DNA from: Prevotella sp.
GTDB taxonomy: Bacteria; Bacteroidota; Bacteroidia; Bacteroidales; Bacteroidaceae
Assembly: GCA_021204735.1 (NCBI GenBank)
Contig: JAJPYV010000181.1
Location: 1-6,942, forward strand
Direction: 5' to 3'
Length of the DNA stretch: 6,942 bases
In this document: positions 1 through 5,906 of the stretch, piece by piece
How positions within the stretch are numbered: position 1 is the first letter of the stretch
How the letters are laid out: the number at the start of each line of letters is the position of its first letter
Program-made: the position numbers and the translations under genes
The notes under the pieces: model-generated
What the model was told of the DNA's origin: nothing
What the model saw: only the letters and a program-made list of their open reading frames with translations
Database searches by the model: none

Positions 1-79
1 AGTTTTTCGCATCCTCAACTTCTTTTTGTGACTTTGTATCTTCCTCTTTGCCACTGAACAATGCTTTAAAGAAACCCAT
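1..79 (-). CDS. Unidentified protein, N-terminal fragment (26 codons)
   Basis: The ATG is the complement of 77-79 and the frame stays open to the window edge, giving a peptide that begins MGFFKALFSGKEEDTKSQKE. The start is well supported because a strong Bacteroides-type promoter lies about 25 bp upstream. The short hydrophobic and aromatic beginning followed by a charged, Lys/Glu-rich stretch suggests a soluble protein with a charged linker after its N-terminus. Some Bacteroidales proteins with tetratricopeptide repeats begin this way, but the visible part contains no repeat, so that idea is only a guess. It lies downstream of the efflux operon on the same strand but has its own promoter, so it is probably a separate transcription unit. 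The rest of the gene is outside the window. Confidence 0.7.
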   Translation of the reverse strand, partial: MGFFKALFSGKEEDTKSQKEVEDAKN

Positions 80-104
80 CTTAGTAGTAGTTATTAGTTT
101 GTTG

Positions 105-136
105 CAAAGATAAGAAAAGTTAGTTGAATATGCAAG
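105..136 (-). promoter_or_regulatory. Bacteroides-type promoter for the left-edge gene
   Basis: On the minus strand, TATCTTTG (112-105) matches the -7 consensus TAnnTTTG exactly. CTTG (136-133) lies 20 bp upstream in the -33 position, where the consensus is TTTG. The predicted transcription start is near position 98, giving a leader of about 20 nt before the ATG at 79. The whole 99-bp gap between this gene and the efflux operon (80-178) holds only this promoter. I see no convincing intrinsic terminator for the upstream operon in it. Confidence 0.75.
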
Positions 137-178
137 ATGTTTTCAATAAGACATAATTCTTACAATCCAGGAGAAATA

Positions 179-1756
179 TCAATTGCTTTTCACCGTCACA
201 CGACGATAAATCCGTTTAGGCCATTTCCTTATTGTAGCCATAGTTGGAGAGTCGAAGAAGAGCATAAACAAGAACAGGAAGATACATACAATGGCAGTCC
301 AGCCCCACAGTTCCTTGATACTCACTGCCATCACCTGTTTCATCAAACTGCCATACACACTCTCGTATGACATGTTTTGTATTACCGTGTTCACATTATC
401 AAGTGTATACCCTAAATCAGCAGAGTTCTTCGAAATCGCCCAACGCAGACCATAACCATATACAGCCTCCCCCACCGATCCGCCTATACCAGAACGGATT
501 ACACCGACAATAGCAAGCACCTGCAGGAAATGGTCGAATGGGATAAACTGTTTCAGATAATATGTCAGCGAGCAATATACGGCAGCATAACCGAATGTGC
601 GTAGAAATGTAGGGAAATAGAAATCCTCTAACGAGGCACTCTCACTCGTAAGGAAATACATAAACAGTTGATAGCCAATAGCGCATGCTATACCGAAAAA
701 ACAAAGTCGGATTACAGGCAAGCGCCATTTCCATAACCATCCTAATGAAAACAGACAGCCTCCTAACATTCCCAAAATGGAAAACCAGTTGAAATTCACC
801 GTATTCATAGTATCGAAGCCGAGCAGACTACCCGTGAAAATATTCTGCAAACTGTTTGGCGTTTCCGAGATCAAGTCAGTCAGAAAGAACAACAGCAATG
901 CTACTGGAACTCGCCTATAACACAACGCATCCCACTTGATATACGGATGTCGAATATGAAACATACGTCCAAAACACAAACCTGCCGTGATAAGACATGA
1001 CCCCACTGCAAGGCGCATCTCACTACTATGTAGCCAATCGTAATGTTCACCATAAATAGCGATGAAACTCATCTGCATCATCAAGAGAGACCATAACAGA
1101 AGTCCTACAAAGTCGAAAGCCAGCAACTTGCCTTGTCCCATTGGGAAGAAGTCAACCATGCAAATCCGTGCAAACAGCAGAACTACGAGGAATGCGCCCA
1201 TGATAAACCAATGCATCTCCCTCCAAGTGAAGAAATAAGTTAAGTTAGTATCAATAAGAGCACTTAGCGATATAGGCGCAAGGATGAACATGTAAAGCAA
1301 TGGGAAGAAACGGGGGAAATCTAAATTTGGTGCGAGCCATGGATTTATTGACGAAATACACTCAAACGTACCCCACATCTTTGCAAATCCAGCAATTAAG
1401 CACGCCCCAAGGAGAACAGGCATACTACCCGTATGAGCCGTAATGAAGTTGCATATAATCATTGTGGTGGCAGTAATCGTAAGGATAGTACGTGTTGTGA
1501 AGCGGAACTTGAACCTCCACATCATCGGGAATGCGATGTTCATACCAGCAAAGGCTGCATAGAGACACATCATCACATCCTCGTGCAACAACGATAATTC
1601 ACCGTACATATTCTCCGATGATGACAGATACACCACATTACTTGTTTGATAGACAAGGATAATACACACAAATATCCATGGGCGGATCTTGAAAGGAATC
1701 CACTCCTTCATGCACATCAGTTTGAACGGCTTATGGATATGAACTTCTTCAGCCAT
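179..1756 (-). CDS. MFS efflux permease, EmrB/DHA2-like, divergent (525 aa)
   Basis: This is the probable inner-membrane pump of a tripartite export system, driven by proton antiport if it behaves like EmrB. About fourteen hydrophobic segments can be counted, roughly at residues 28-45, 60-82, 90-108, 110-130, 148-168, 180-200, 213-235, 247-265, 280-300, 323-345, 348-370, 383-402, 406-430 and 470-500. That is the DHA2 14-helix layout. A WRE-containing segment near residues 175-180, just before a helix, recalls the conserved WRW stretch of that family. The usual MFS motif A (GxxxDRxGRR) is not recognisable: the loop near residues 80-90 reads MMWRFKFRFTTR. The gene lies 6 bp after the HlyD adaptor gene and is the last in its operon, and this pairing supports the export role. 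The tail is basic and cytoplasmic. The substrate is unknown. The family call is likely, the subfamily less certain. Confidence 0.8.
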   Translation of the reverse strand: MAEEVHIHKPFKLMCMKEWIPFKIRPWIFVCIILVYQTSNVVYLSSSENMYGELSLLHEDVMMCLYAAFAGMNIAFPMMWRFKFRFTTRTILTITATTMIICNFITAHTGSMPVLLGACLIAGFAKMWGTFECISSINPWLAPNLDFPRFFPLLYMFILAPISLSALIDTNLTYFFTWREMHWFIMGAFLVVLLFARICMVDFFPMGQGKLLAFDFVGLLLWSLLMMQMSFIAIYGEHYDWLHSSEMRLAVGSCLITAGLCFGRMFHIRHPYIKWDALCYRRVPVALLLFFLTDLISETPNSLQNIFTGSLLGFDTMNTVNFNWFSILGMLGGCLFSLGWLWKWRLPVIRLCFFGIACAIGYQLFMYFLTSESASLEDFYFPTFLRTFGYAAVYCSLTYYLKQFIPFDHFLQVLAIVGVIRSGIGGSVGEAVYGYGLRWAISKNSADLGYTLDNVNTVIQNMSYESVYGSLMKQVMAVSIKELWGWTAIVCIFLFLFMLFFDSPTMATIRKWPKRIYRRVTVKSN

Positions 1757-1762
1757 GTCAGA

Positions 1763-2803
1763 TTAGTAACGAATCGTACATTCCACGTTAAGACCTGAAC
1801 GGAGACGTGCCATATCCTCCTTACTGTTCTCATCAGTAAAAAGGATGCGCACAGGAACACGCTGCTCCACCTTTACAAAGTTGCCTGCCGAATTACTGCT
1901 CGGAATCAGGGAATATGATGCTTGTGTCGCCTTAGAAAGAATCTCCACACGACCTTTGTAAACAACACCGTTTACCGCATCCACTTCTATATCAGTCTCG
2001 GCACCCTCTGCGATATGTTTCAGTTGGGTTTCCCTGAAATTGGCAACCACCCATACATCATCATCGCTGACAACATTAACCACCGTCTGACCTGGTTGGA
2101 TAAGTTGACCCTCAATCACCTCTTTCCTGCCCACATAACCATCGCAAGGAGCAGTAATAACAGTATAAGATAGGTTCAGTTCGGCAAGTTCCACCTGAGT
2201 CTGTGCCACTTCAAGAGCCGCCTCACTTTGCGACAGGCGTTTTGTCTGTTCCGTGTGCACAAGCGATGTTGTAGCCTTCTGTCGGCTAACTTGTTCATAG
2301 CGTGCCTTCATTGAGCGGTAAGTGGTCTCCACATTATCGTACTGCTGTTGTGTGACCGCTTTCTGTTGCAACAAGTTCTTGTAGCGTTCCAACTCTTTTT
2401 GGGCGTTCTCCATTTGTGCCTTAGCCTCCTCGATACCAGCATCGCTGACAAAGATATTGTTGGCAGCCGTGTTCACAGTGGTGGATGTTACCGTTTTACC
2501 AGCCGAGGCAGTAGCGTATGCAGCCTTCGCCTCTGCGAGTCGCAACTTGTATTCAGAATCCTCTATTACCACGAGTGTATCTCCCTTGTGCACCCTCTGA
2601 AACTCCGTGAAATAAATTTTCTCGATGAAACCTTGTACACGACTGTTCACAGGTATCAATTGTTGCCTTACTTGTGCATCATCGGTAAATTCTACATTGC
2701 CAAAGTGGATGAAACGTGAGCAAACATAAAATATACCGATAACTATAAGTACGAGAATGAATATGTTATAAATCCACTTTTTCTGTTTTTTGTTCAGTGC
2801 CAT
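1763..2803 (-). CDS. HlyD-family periplasmic adaptor, EmrA-like (346 aa)
   Basis: This is the membrane-fusion adaptor that links the MFS permease to the outer-membrane channel. It has a short basic N-terminus, one membrane anchor (residues 11-27), a first lipoyl half-domain (about 45-85), a long alpha-helical hairpin rich in Glu, Gln and Ala (about 86-208), a second lipoyl half (about 212-248, with APCDGYVGRKEV) and a beta-barrel domain to the end. Two stretches are very like E. coli EmrA: VWVVANFRETQLKHI (250-264) and the segment at 297-320 ending in KVEQRVPVRI. These point to an EmrA-type adaptor for an MFS pump rather than an RND or ABC adaptor. The length is close to the usual 350-390 residues. 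It starts 11 bp after the TolC-like gene and ends 6 bp before the permease, so the three are almost certainly co-transcribed. Confidence 0.93.
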   Translation of the reverse strand: MALNKKQKKWIYNIFILVLIVIGIFYVCSRFIHFGNVEFTDDAQVRQQLIPVNSRVQGFIEKIYFTEFQRVHKGDTLVVIEDSEYKLRLAEAKAAYATASAGKTVTSTTVNTAANNIFVSDAGIEEAKAQMENAQKELERYKNLLQQKAVTQQQYDNVETTYRSMKARYEQVSRQKATTSLVHTEQTKRLSQSEAALEVAQTQVELAELNLSYTVITAPCDGYVGRKEVIEGQLIQPGQTVVNVVSDDDVWVVANFRETQLKHIAEGAETDIEVDAVNGVVYKGRVEILSKATQASYSLIPSSNSAGNFVKVEQRVPVRILFTDENSKEDMARLRSGLNVECTIRY

Positions 2804-2814
2804 GATATTAATTT

Positions 2815-4131
2815 TTATAATGTTCCAGATGTATGTTTCAGTTTATAGAAAGAGTAAACCACGTTGGCACGTGCGTTGGCAAGACGTAGCTCAGCATCGA
2901 GTTTTGCATTACTTACCTCTAACATGTCTGTTGCCAATGAGATACCATTTAGATAACGGGTATGGATAGTGTGGTAGTTCTGGTTGGCGAGAGTAACACT
3001 TTTCTTTAAAGTCTCGACTTCAAAAACGGCCTCACCATAGCGCACATAATCGTCCTCAACACGTGATGAGAGGTCATCTTTCAGCAAATTAAGTTCTTCC
3101 TCATGTCTCTTGACCTCCATGTTCGCACGGTTGCGCTTACTCTTGTTTGTATATAGGGAAGCAAGGTTGTACCTAACACCCACGCCCAAAAACCAGTAAT
3201 TGAAATTGTTGTTGAGAGCAGGAACCTCTATTGTTATAGGACCGTCAAGGTGTTCCTCTGCAATGAGAGCGATTTTCGGGAGAGCCTCTGAACGAACCTG
3301 CTTTTTCTTCTGCAATGACTGTTGGATATTCAATTGAGCGAGCGACAAGTCATGCGCCGACTCCATTGCGGTCTGCTGCCAAATATCTGATGTATCAAGA
3401 CTTGGAATGGATGAGAACGAAGTAGAGTCAACCTCAATCACCGTATTCTCATCCAAACCGACCAACTTGTTAAGGCGATAGTTCATTAAATGCTTACTGT
3501 TCTCTAACCTCGCTTTATCCAAACGGTAGTTCTCGAGTTGAAGCTCATAACGAGTGATGTCATTTTCAAGAGCAGTACCCTGCTCATACTGCGCCTTAAC
3601 CGTCTCAATCAAATCGTTAGTCAACTGGATGTTCTCGCCATATACCCTAATCTGGTTAGTCAACTTGTACATCTCTAAATAATAGCCAGCCAACAAAAAG
3701 CGCAAATTGTTCCTGTCTTGCAGTTTTTCCTCCATAGCCATCCTCTCTCCTATCTCAGCCATCTCTATACCACTGCTCACAGCACCTCCACTGTAAATTA
3801 CCTGCGATGCTGTCAGGGCAAAGTTGTTACCGAAATGCGGCATATCGGCCTTCATACCGTTAGAGAAATCTCTGTCCCATATATAACCGTTACCTAAATA
3901 ACTGAACGATAAAGATGCGTCTACCTCTGGCAACCTGCCGTTTTTGGCGGAGCGTACATCTTTCTGTGCCTCACCGATTTTCAAGGAATACGCTTTCTGA
4001 CTTTTGCTGTTCTCATCAGCCAATTGAAAGATGTCTTCCAACTTCATTTTGGTACCATGCTCCTGCGAATAAACATGCGGAATATCAAGCAAAAGCAAGA
4101 GCATAAGTACTCCCCATTTTACTGTTGTCAT
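2815..4131 (-). CDS. TolC-family outer-membrane efflux channel (438 aa)
   Basis: This is the outer-membrane duct of the pump, expected to form a trimeric barrel with a periplasmic alpha-helical tunnel. A signal peptide is visible: Lys5, a Leu-rich core at residues 7-15 and likely cleavage after VYS (about residue 22). The mature N-terminus has no Cys, so it is not a lipoprotein. Two outer-membrane-efflux-protein repeats follow, at about 30-225 and 255-438. The related motifs GRLPEV (65-70) and ALPKIALI (283-290) mark equivalent points in the two repeats, and long heptad-rich helices carry YEQGTALENDITRYELQLEN (182-201) and its counterpart near 393-425. The length is normal for the family. It is the first gene of the operon, which places the channel gene before adaptor and pump. 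The start at 4131 sits about 17 nt after the predicted transcription start. Confidence 0.93.
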   Translation of the reverse strand: MTTVKWGVLMLLLLLDIPHVYSQEHGTKMKLEDIFQLADENSKSQKAYSLKIGEAQKDVRSAKNGRLPEVDASLSFSYLGNGYIWDRDFSNGMKADMPHFGNNFALTASQVIYSGGAVSSGIEMAEIGERMAMEEKLQDRNNLRFLLAGYYLEMYKLTNQIRVYGENIQLTNDLIETVKAQYEQGTALENDITRYELQLENYRLDKARLENSKHLMNYRLNKLVGLDENTVIEVDSTSFSSIPSLDTSDIWQQTAMESAHDLSLAQLNIQQSLQKKKQVRSEALPKIALIAEEHLDGPITIEVPALNNNFNYWFLGVGVRYNLASLYTNKSKRNRANMEVKRHEEELNLLKDDLSSRVEDDYVRYGEAVFEVETLKKSVTLANQNYHTIHTRYLNGISLATDMLEVSNAKLDAELRLANARANVVYSFYKLKHTSGTL

Positions 4132-4154
4132 ATATCTTTTTTACAAAATTTCGG

Positions 4155-4162
4155 CAAAATTA
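4155..4162 (-). promoter_or_regulatory. -7 element of the efflux operon promoter; no -33 box
   Basis: On the minus strand, TAATTTTG (4162-4155) matches the Bacteroides -7 consensus TAnnTTTG and is followed by CC. Transcription should start near 4148, leaving a leader of about 17 nt before the ATG at 4131. At spacings of 19 to 21 bp upstream the tetramers are TCTC, TTCT and GTTC, so a TTTG -33 element is missing. This asymmetry with the regulator promoter suggests that the operon needs an activator, most simply the adjacent AraC-family protein. Confidence 0.65.
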
Positions 4163-4184
4163 GCATAATTAATTCTATAAAGAG

Positions 4185-4195
4185 AACTCATAGTT
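4185..4195. promoter_or_regulatory. Candidate operator, AACT-N3-AGTT palindrome
   Basis: AACTCATAGTT is a perfect 4-bp inverted repeat around 3 bp. It touches the position where the efflux operon should have its -33 element (4183-4187) and overlaps the first bases of the regulator promoter -33 box (4194-4197). A looser direct repeat, AGTTTGT at 4192-4198 and AGTTTTGT at 4207-4214, lies 15 bp apart and also covers the regulator promoter. Either could be the binding site of the AraC-type regulator. The short arms make chance a real alternative. Confidence 0.3.
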
Positions 4196-4225
4196 TGTAA
4201 ATGGAAAGTTTTGTTCTTATATTTG
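4194..4225 (+). promoter_or_regulatory. Near-consensus Bacteroides promoter for the AraC-type regulator
   Basis: TTTG at 4194-4197 is the -33 element and TATATTTG at 4218-4225 the -7 element, separated by 20 bp. Both match the Bacteroidota consensus. Transcription should begin near 4232. The in-frame ATG at 4201 therefore lies inside the promoter, and the first usable start is the ATG at 4246, about 14 nt downstream. This site decides the start of the regulator gene. Confidence 0.8.
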
Positions 4226-4245
4226 CAACTGAAAAAATAGTGATT

Positions 4246-5103
4246 ATGGAAACAATTAAGAACACAAACAGTGAGCCCCAAAGTCCTATTGAGGATGCCT
4301 TCAATGTGAAAATAAGTGATATGAGGGAGTTTTCCGATAATATGAGAATGACGAACAGGACACTGTTAGTACACTGCACCGAAGGGCGAGCCATGGTGAG
4401 TATCAACACCGATGACTATCCTATAGAAAAAGGAGATAGCCTTTTCATCTTTCCACAAAAGGCAATCCACGTAAGCAATGCTACTGATGATTTCCTCACA
4501 ACCTGTTTCACGTTTTGCAACGAGATATTGGATGACGTGGTAACAGGACTATCAACTGCCTTATTACTATACATCCACCATAACCCTCTCGTAAAGTTGG
4601 GGGCAACAGGGCACTCGTTCATCAACGCCATGAGCGAATTAATAAAAAGAGTGAAAGACGATAAGCGGCAAGTTTATAAAAACAAGATAATATCAAATAT
4701 TCTAAGTAACATTCTCTTGATACGTTACGGTACACAACAGTTTGACGACACATTAAACTCTCATTACAATAGGAGCGAGGAACTGTTCAAAAGATTTTTG
4801 ACTGACATAGAGATATACTGTTGCCGCAACCATGGCGTGACAGAGTTTGCAGGGCGGTTGTACATAACACCGAAATACCTTACTGACATCACAAGAGCAA
4901 AACTCGGAAAGTCTCCAAAAGAAATGATTGATGGAGCAATATTGCGGCGCGCGGAAAGCAGTTTGATAAATACCCACAAATCAATAAAAGAAATAAGCAT
5001 AGACTGTGGCTTTACCACTCCAGCCTATTTCGCCCGCTTTTTCAGGCGCATGAAAGACATGACCCCACAAGATTTCCGCAAGAGGGCGTTCCTTTCTAAA
5101 TAA
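4246..5103 (+). CDS. AraC-family transcriptional regulator of the efflux operon (285 aa)
   Basis: This is the likely local regulator of the adjacent pump operon. The N-terminal part (about 20-165) has a cupin-like beta-rich stretch, including GRAMVSIN and YPIEKGDSLFIFPQKAIHV (59-76), typical of ligand-sensing AraC proteins. The C-terminal part (about 183-285) is the DNA-binding domain with two helix-turn-helix units: VTEFAGRLYITPKYLTDITR (198-217) and IKEISIDCGFTTPAYFARFF (247-266). The second is followed by the diagnostic DMTPQDFRKR (271-280). The length is normal. The start is set at 4246 rather than the upstream in-frame ATG at 4201, because 4201 lies inside the promoter. The gene is divergent from the pump operon, and its ligand is unknown. 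It converges with the small gene that follows, with only 10 bp between the two stop codons. Confidence 0.93.
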   Translation: METIKNTNSEPQSPIEDAFNVKISDMREFSDNMRMTNRTLLVHCTEGRAMVSINTDDYPIEKGDSLFIFPQKAIHVSNATDDFLTTCFTFCNEILDDVVTGLSTALLLYIHHNPLVKLGATGHSFINAMSELIKRVKDDKRQVYKNKIISNILSNILLIRYGTQQFDDTLNSHYNRSEELFKRFLTDIEIYCCRNHGVTEFAGRLYITPKYLTDITRAKLGKSPKEMIDGAILRRAESSLINTHKSIKEISIDCGFTTPAYFARFFRRMKDMTPQDFRKRAFLSK

Positions 5104-5119
5104 TTACATGAGATTATTT
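5098..5119. terminator. AT-only inverted repeat spanning two convergent stop codons
   Basis: AAATAAT (5098-5104) and ATTATTT (5113-5119) form a perfect 7-bp inverted repeat around an 8-base loop. The left arm contains the stop codon of the AraC-type gene (5101-5103) and the right arm the stop of the convergent small gene (complement of 5114-5116). The position suggests a bidirectional termination or transcript-end structure. The stem has no G-C pair, so it is weak as a classical intrinsic terminator. Confidence 0.4.
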
Positions 5120-5365
5120 CTTGAATTTGCGGTATATTTTCCAAACGAACAATATGCCGTCGAAGACACCTATACCTGTTTTCAGAACGGAGGATACAGT
5201 GAAAGCCTTGCCACTTTTCTTAGGTTGATGCTTGTCGAACAGACTTTTCCACAAGAACCCCATCTCCTTATTGTTGGCTCTTATCTGAGCTAACGCCATT
5301 TCCTTGCGATGCCTTATGTCACTCAAGGTTTGGTATTTTCTTTGTTCTTGCTGTGTGTTGTCCAT
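5114..5365 (-). CDS. Small basic YqjK-like protein, last gene of the YtxH/holin-family trio (83 aa)
   Basis: I do not recognise a named Bacteroidota family with certainty. The N-terminal half (1-45) is a charged, probably helical stretch with QEQRKYQTLSDIRHRKE. The C-terminal half has one short, moderately hydrophobic segment (about 58-77, including GIGVFDGILFVWKIY) and a very basic tail, YRKFKK. This plan, a charged helix followed by a weak membrane segment and a basic end, is that of E. coli YqjK, which follows YqjE in the yqjD-yqjE-yqjK operon. Here too the gene sits directly after a YqjE-like holin-family gene, with 3 bp between them. Homology is an inference from layout, size and position. 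It is probably membrane-associated, of unknown function. No promoter of its own is visible. Confidence 0.75.
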   Translation of the reverse strand: MDNTQQEQRKYQTLSDIRHRKEMALAQIRANNKEMGFLWKSLFDKHQPKKSGKAFTVSSVLKTGIGVFDGILFVWKIYRKFKK

Positions 5366-5368
5366 AAA

Positions 5369-5716
5369 TTAGTTCATTAATAAGTTTGTGATGAACTTCA
5401 CCAACGGCCGTTCTATCCAATCTTTTCTGAAAATATAAAGAATAATGAATAATAAAATATAGATTGCGGCAACGATACAGAAAGCCACAGGATATCCAAC
5501 GGATGGTGCCATTGCAAAGACAGCGGCAAACGATAGATAAGTAAGAATGGCAAGAATAACCAAGAAAAGTATAGCGAATAAAGTAAGAGCCGTAATGAGT
5601 TTTACGGTTTTCTCTGTCGCATCAAGTTTTACATACTCTTTCTGAAGCAGAAAATTCTCCTTAACGAGCTTTACTAACTGCCCTATCGTTTCTATATTTT
5701 TGTCGTTTGAGAACAC
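5369..5716 (-). CDS. Phage-holin-family (YqjE-like) inner-membrane protein (115 aa, GTG start)
   Basis: Two long membrane segments (about 40-70 and 74-96) are joined by a short turn with APSVGYP. An amphipathic, charged N-terminal helix (1-38, with QLVKLVKENFLLQKEYVKLD) precedes them, and a short tail beginning RKDWIERP follows. This is the layout of the holin-superfamily group that includes E. coli YqjE (Pfam Phage_holin_3_6). Despite the name, such chromosomal proteins are not lysis proteins. No ATG occurs in this frame before the membrane segments and a TAG lies 11 codons upstream, so the GTG at 5716-5714 is the start. The resulting MFSNDKNIET beginning looks like that of Bacteroidales relatives as I remember them. 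The gene follows the YtxH-like gene after a 190-bp spacer and precedes the YqjK-like gene by 3 bp. Confidence 0.85.
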   Translation of the reverse strand: MFSNDKNIETIGQLVKLVKENFLLQKEYVKLDATEKTVKLITALTLFAILFLVILAILTYLSFAAVFAMAPSVGYPVAFCIVAAIYILLFIILYIFRKDWIERPLVKFITNLLMN

Positions 5717-5739
5717 AGAATAAACTAATTGATAATTGG

Positions 5740-5820
5740 GAATTACCTACGATGAAGTTCCTCATGCGCAACATAGCGCAAAAATTGGCTCTGCTCTCGC
5801 TTAATCGGAACTTTGAAAAT
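5740..5820 (-). repeat. Probable dispersed intergenic repeat with nested inverted repeats
   Basis: Read on the minus strand, this stretch holds AAGTTCC (5813-5807), the phrase AAGCGAGAGCAGAGCC (about 5803-5788), a TGCGC-N6-GCGCA hairpin (5780-5765) and GGAACTT (5761-5755), so outer 7-bp arms enclose an inner 5-bp hairpin. The GCGAGAGCAGAGCC phrase and the following text resemble a non-coding repeat that I recall between genes in Bacteroidales genomes, where it creates false short ORFs. That resemblance is from memory and not tested. The adjoining AATTCCCAATTATCAATT (about 5743-5726) is also typical of intergenic AT-rich repeats in this group. It separates the YtxH-like gene from the two genes downstream. 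Confidence 0.5.
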
Positions 5821-5853
5821 TGTCTATAGAGTGAATTTTGGATATTCAATTAC

Positions 5854-5898
5854 GATAATAACCGGGTGCGGAATGCAAACTGCACACACCCGATTATC
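5854..5898 (-). terminator. Strong hairpin after the YtxH-like gene (terminator, attenuator or processing site)
   Basis: In the transcript of the YtxH-like gene, 9 bases after its stop codon, the arms GATAAT and ATTATC pair. Then, after a 3-base bulge (GTT), CGGGTGTG pairs with CGCACCCG including one G-U pair, and an inner TGCA-GTT-TGCA loop closes the structure. The following bases (GTAATTG) are not a U-run, so it is not a textbook intrinsic terminator on this strand. It may partly stop, or mark a cleavage point in, transcription running into the two downstream small genes, which show no clear promoter of their own. Confidence 0.55.
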
Positions 5899-5906
5899 AA
5901 TTCATT

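Noticed and set aside
137..370. Plus-strand open frame of 77 codons
   Set aside because: It lies mostly over the 3' end of the MFS permease gene on the other strand, has no promoter, and its Pro/His/Cys-rich translation looks like the shadow of a membrane-protein gene.
1922..2719. Two plus-strand open frames (1922-2173 and 2348-2719) opposite the HlyD gene
   Set aside because: Both are antisense to a clearly conserved adaptor domain, and neither has a promoter or recognisable protein features.
3915..4106. Plus-strand open frame of 63 codons
   Set aside because: It is antisense to the N-terminus and signal peptide region of the TolC-like gene and shows no independent support.
4188..5018. Minus-strand open frames across the AraC-type gene (4188-4409, 4416-4631, 4753-4977, 4764-5018)
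   Set aside because: They are shadows of a well-supported regulator gene with both DNA-binding helices intact on the plus strand.
5108..5293. Plus-strand open frame just after the AraC-type gene
   Set aside because: It is antisense to the 83-aa YqjK-like gene, whose position 3 bp from the holin-family gene and charged-plus-hydrophobic layout make it the better call.
5369..5716. Prophage remnant suggested by the holin-family protein
   Set aside because: No lysis, structural or integrase genes are nearby, and the YtxH plus holin-family arrangement is that of a chromosomal small-membrane-protein set.
5661..5849. Minus-strand open frame containing FRLSESRAN
   Set aside because: It runs through the intergenic repeat and overlaps the holin-family gene in another frame. 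Such peptides look like products of the repeat rather than a gene.
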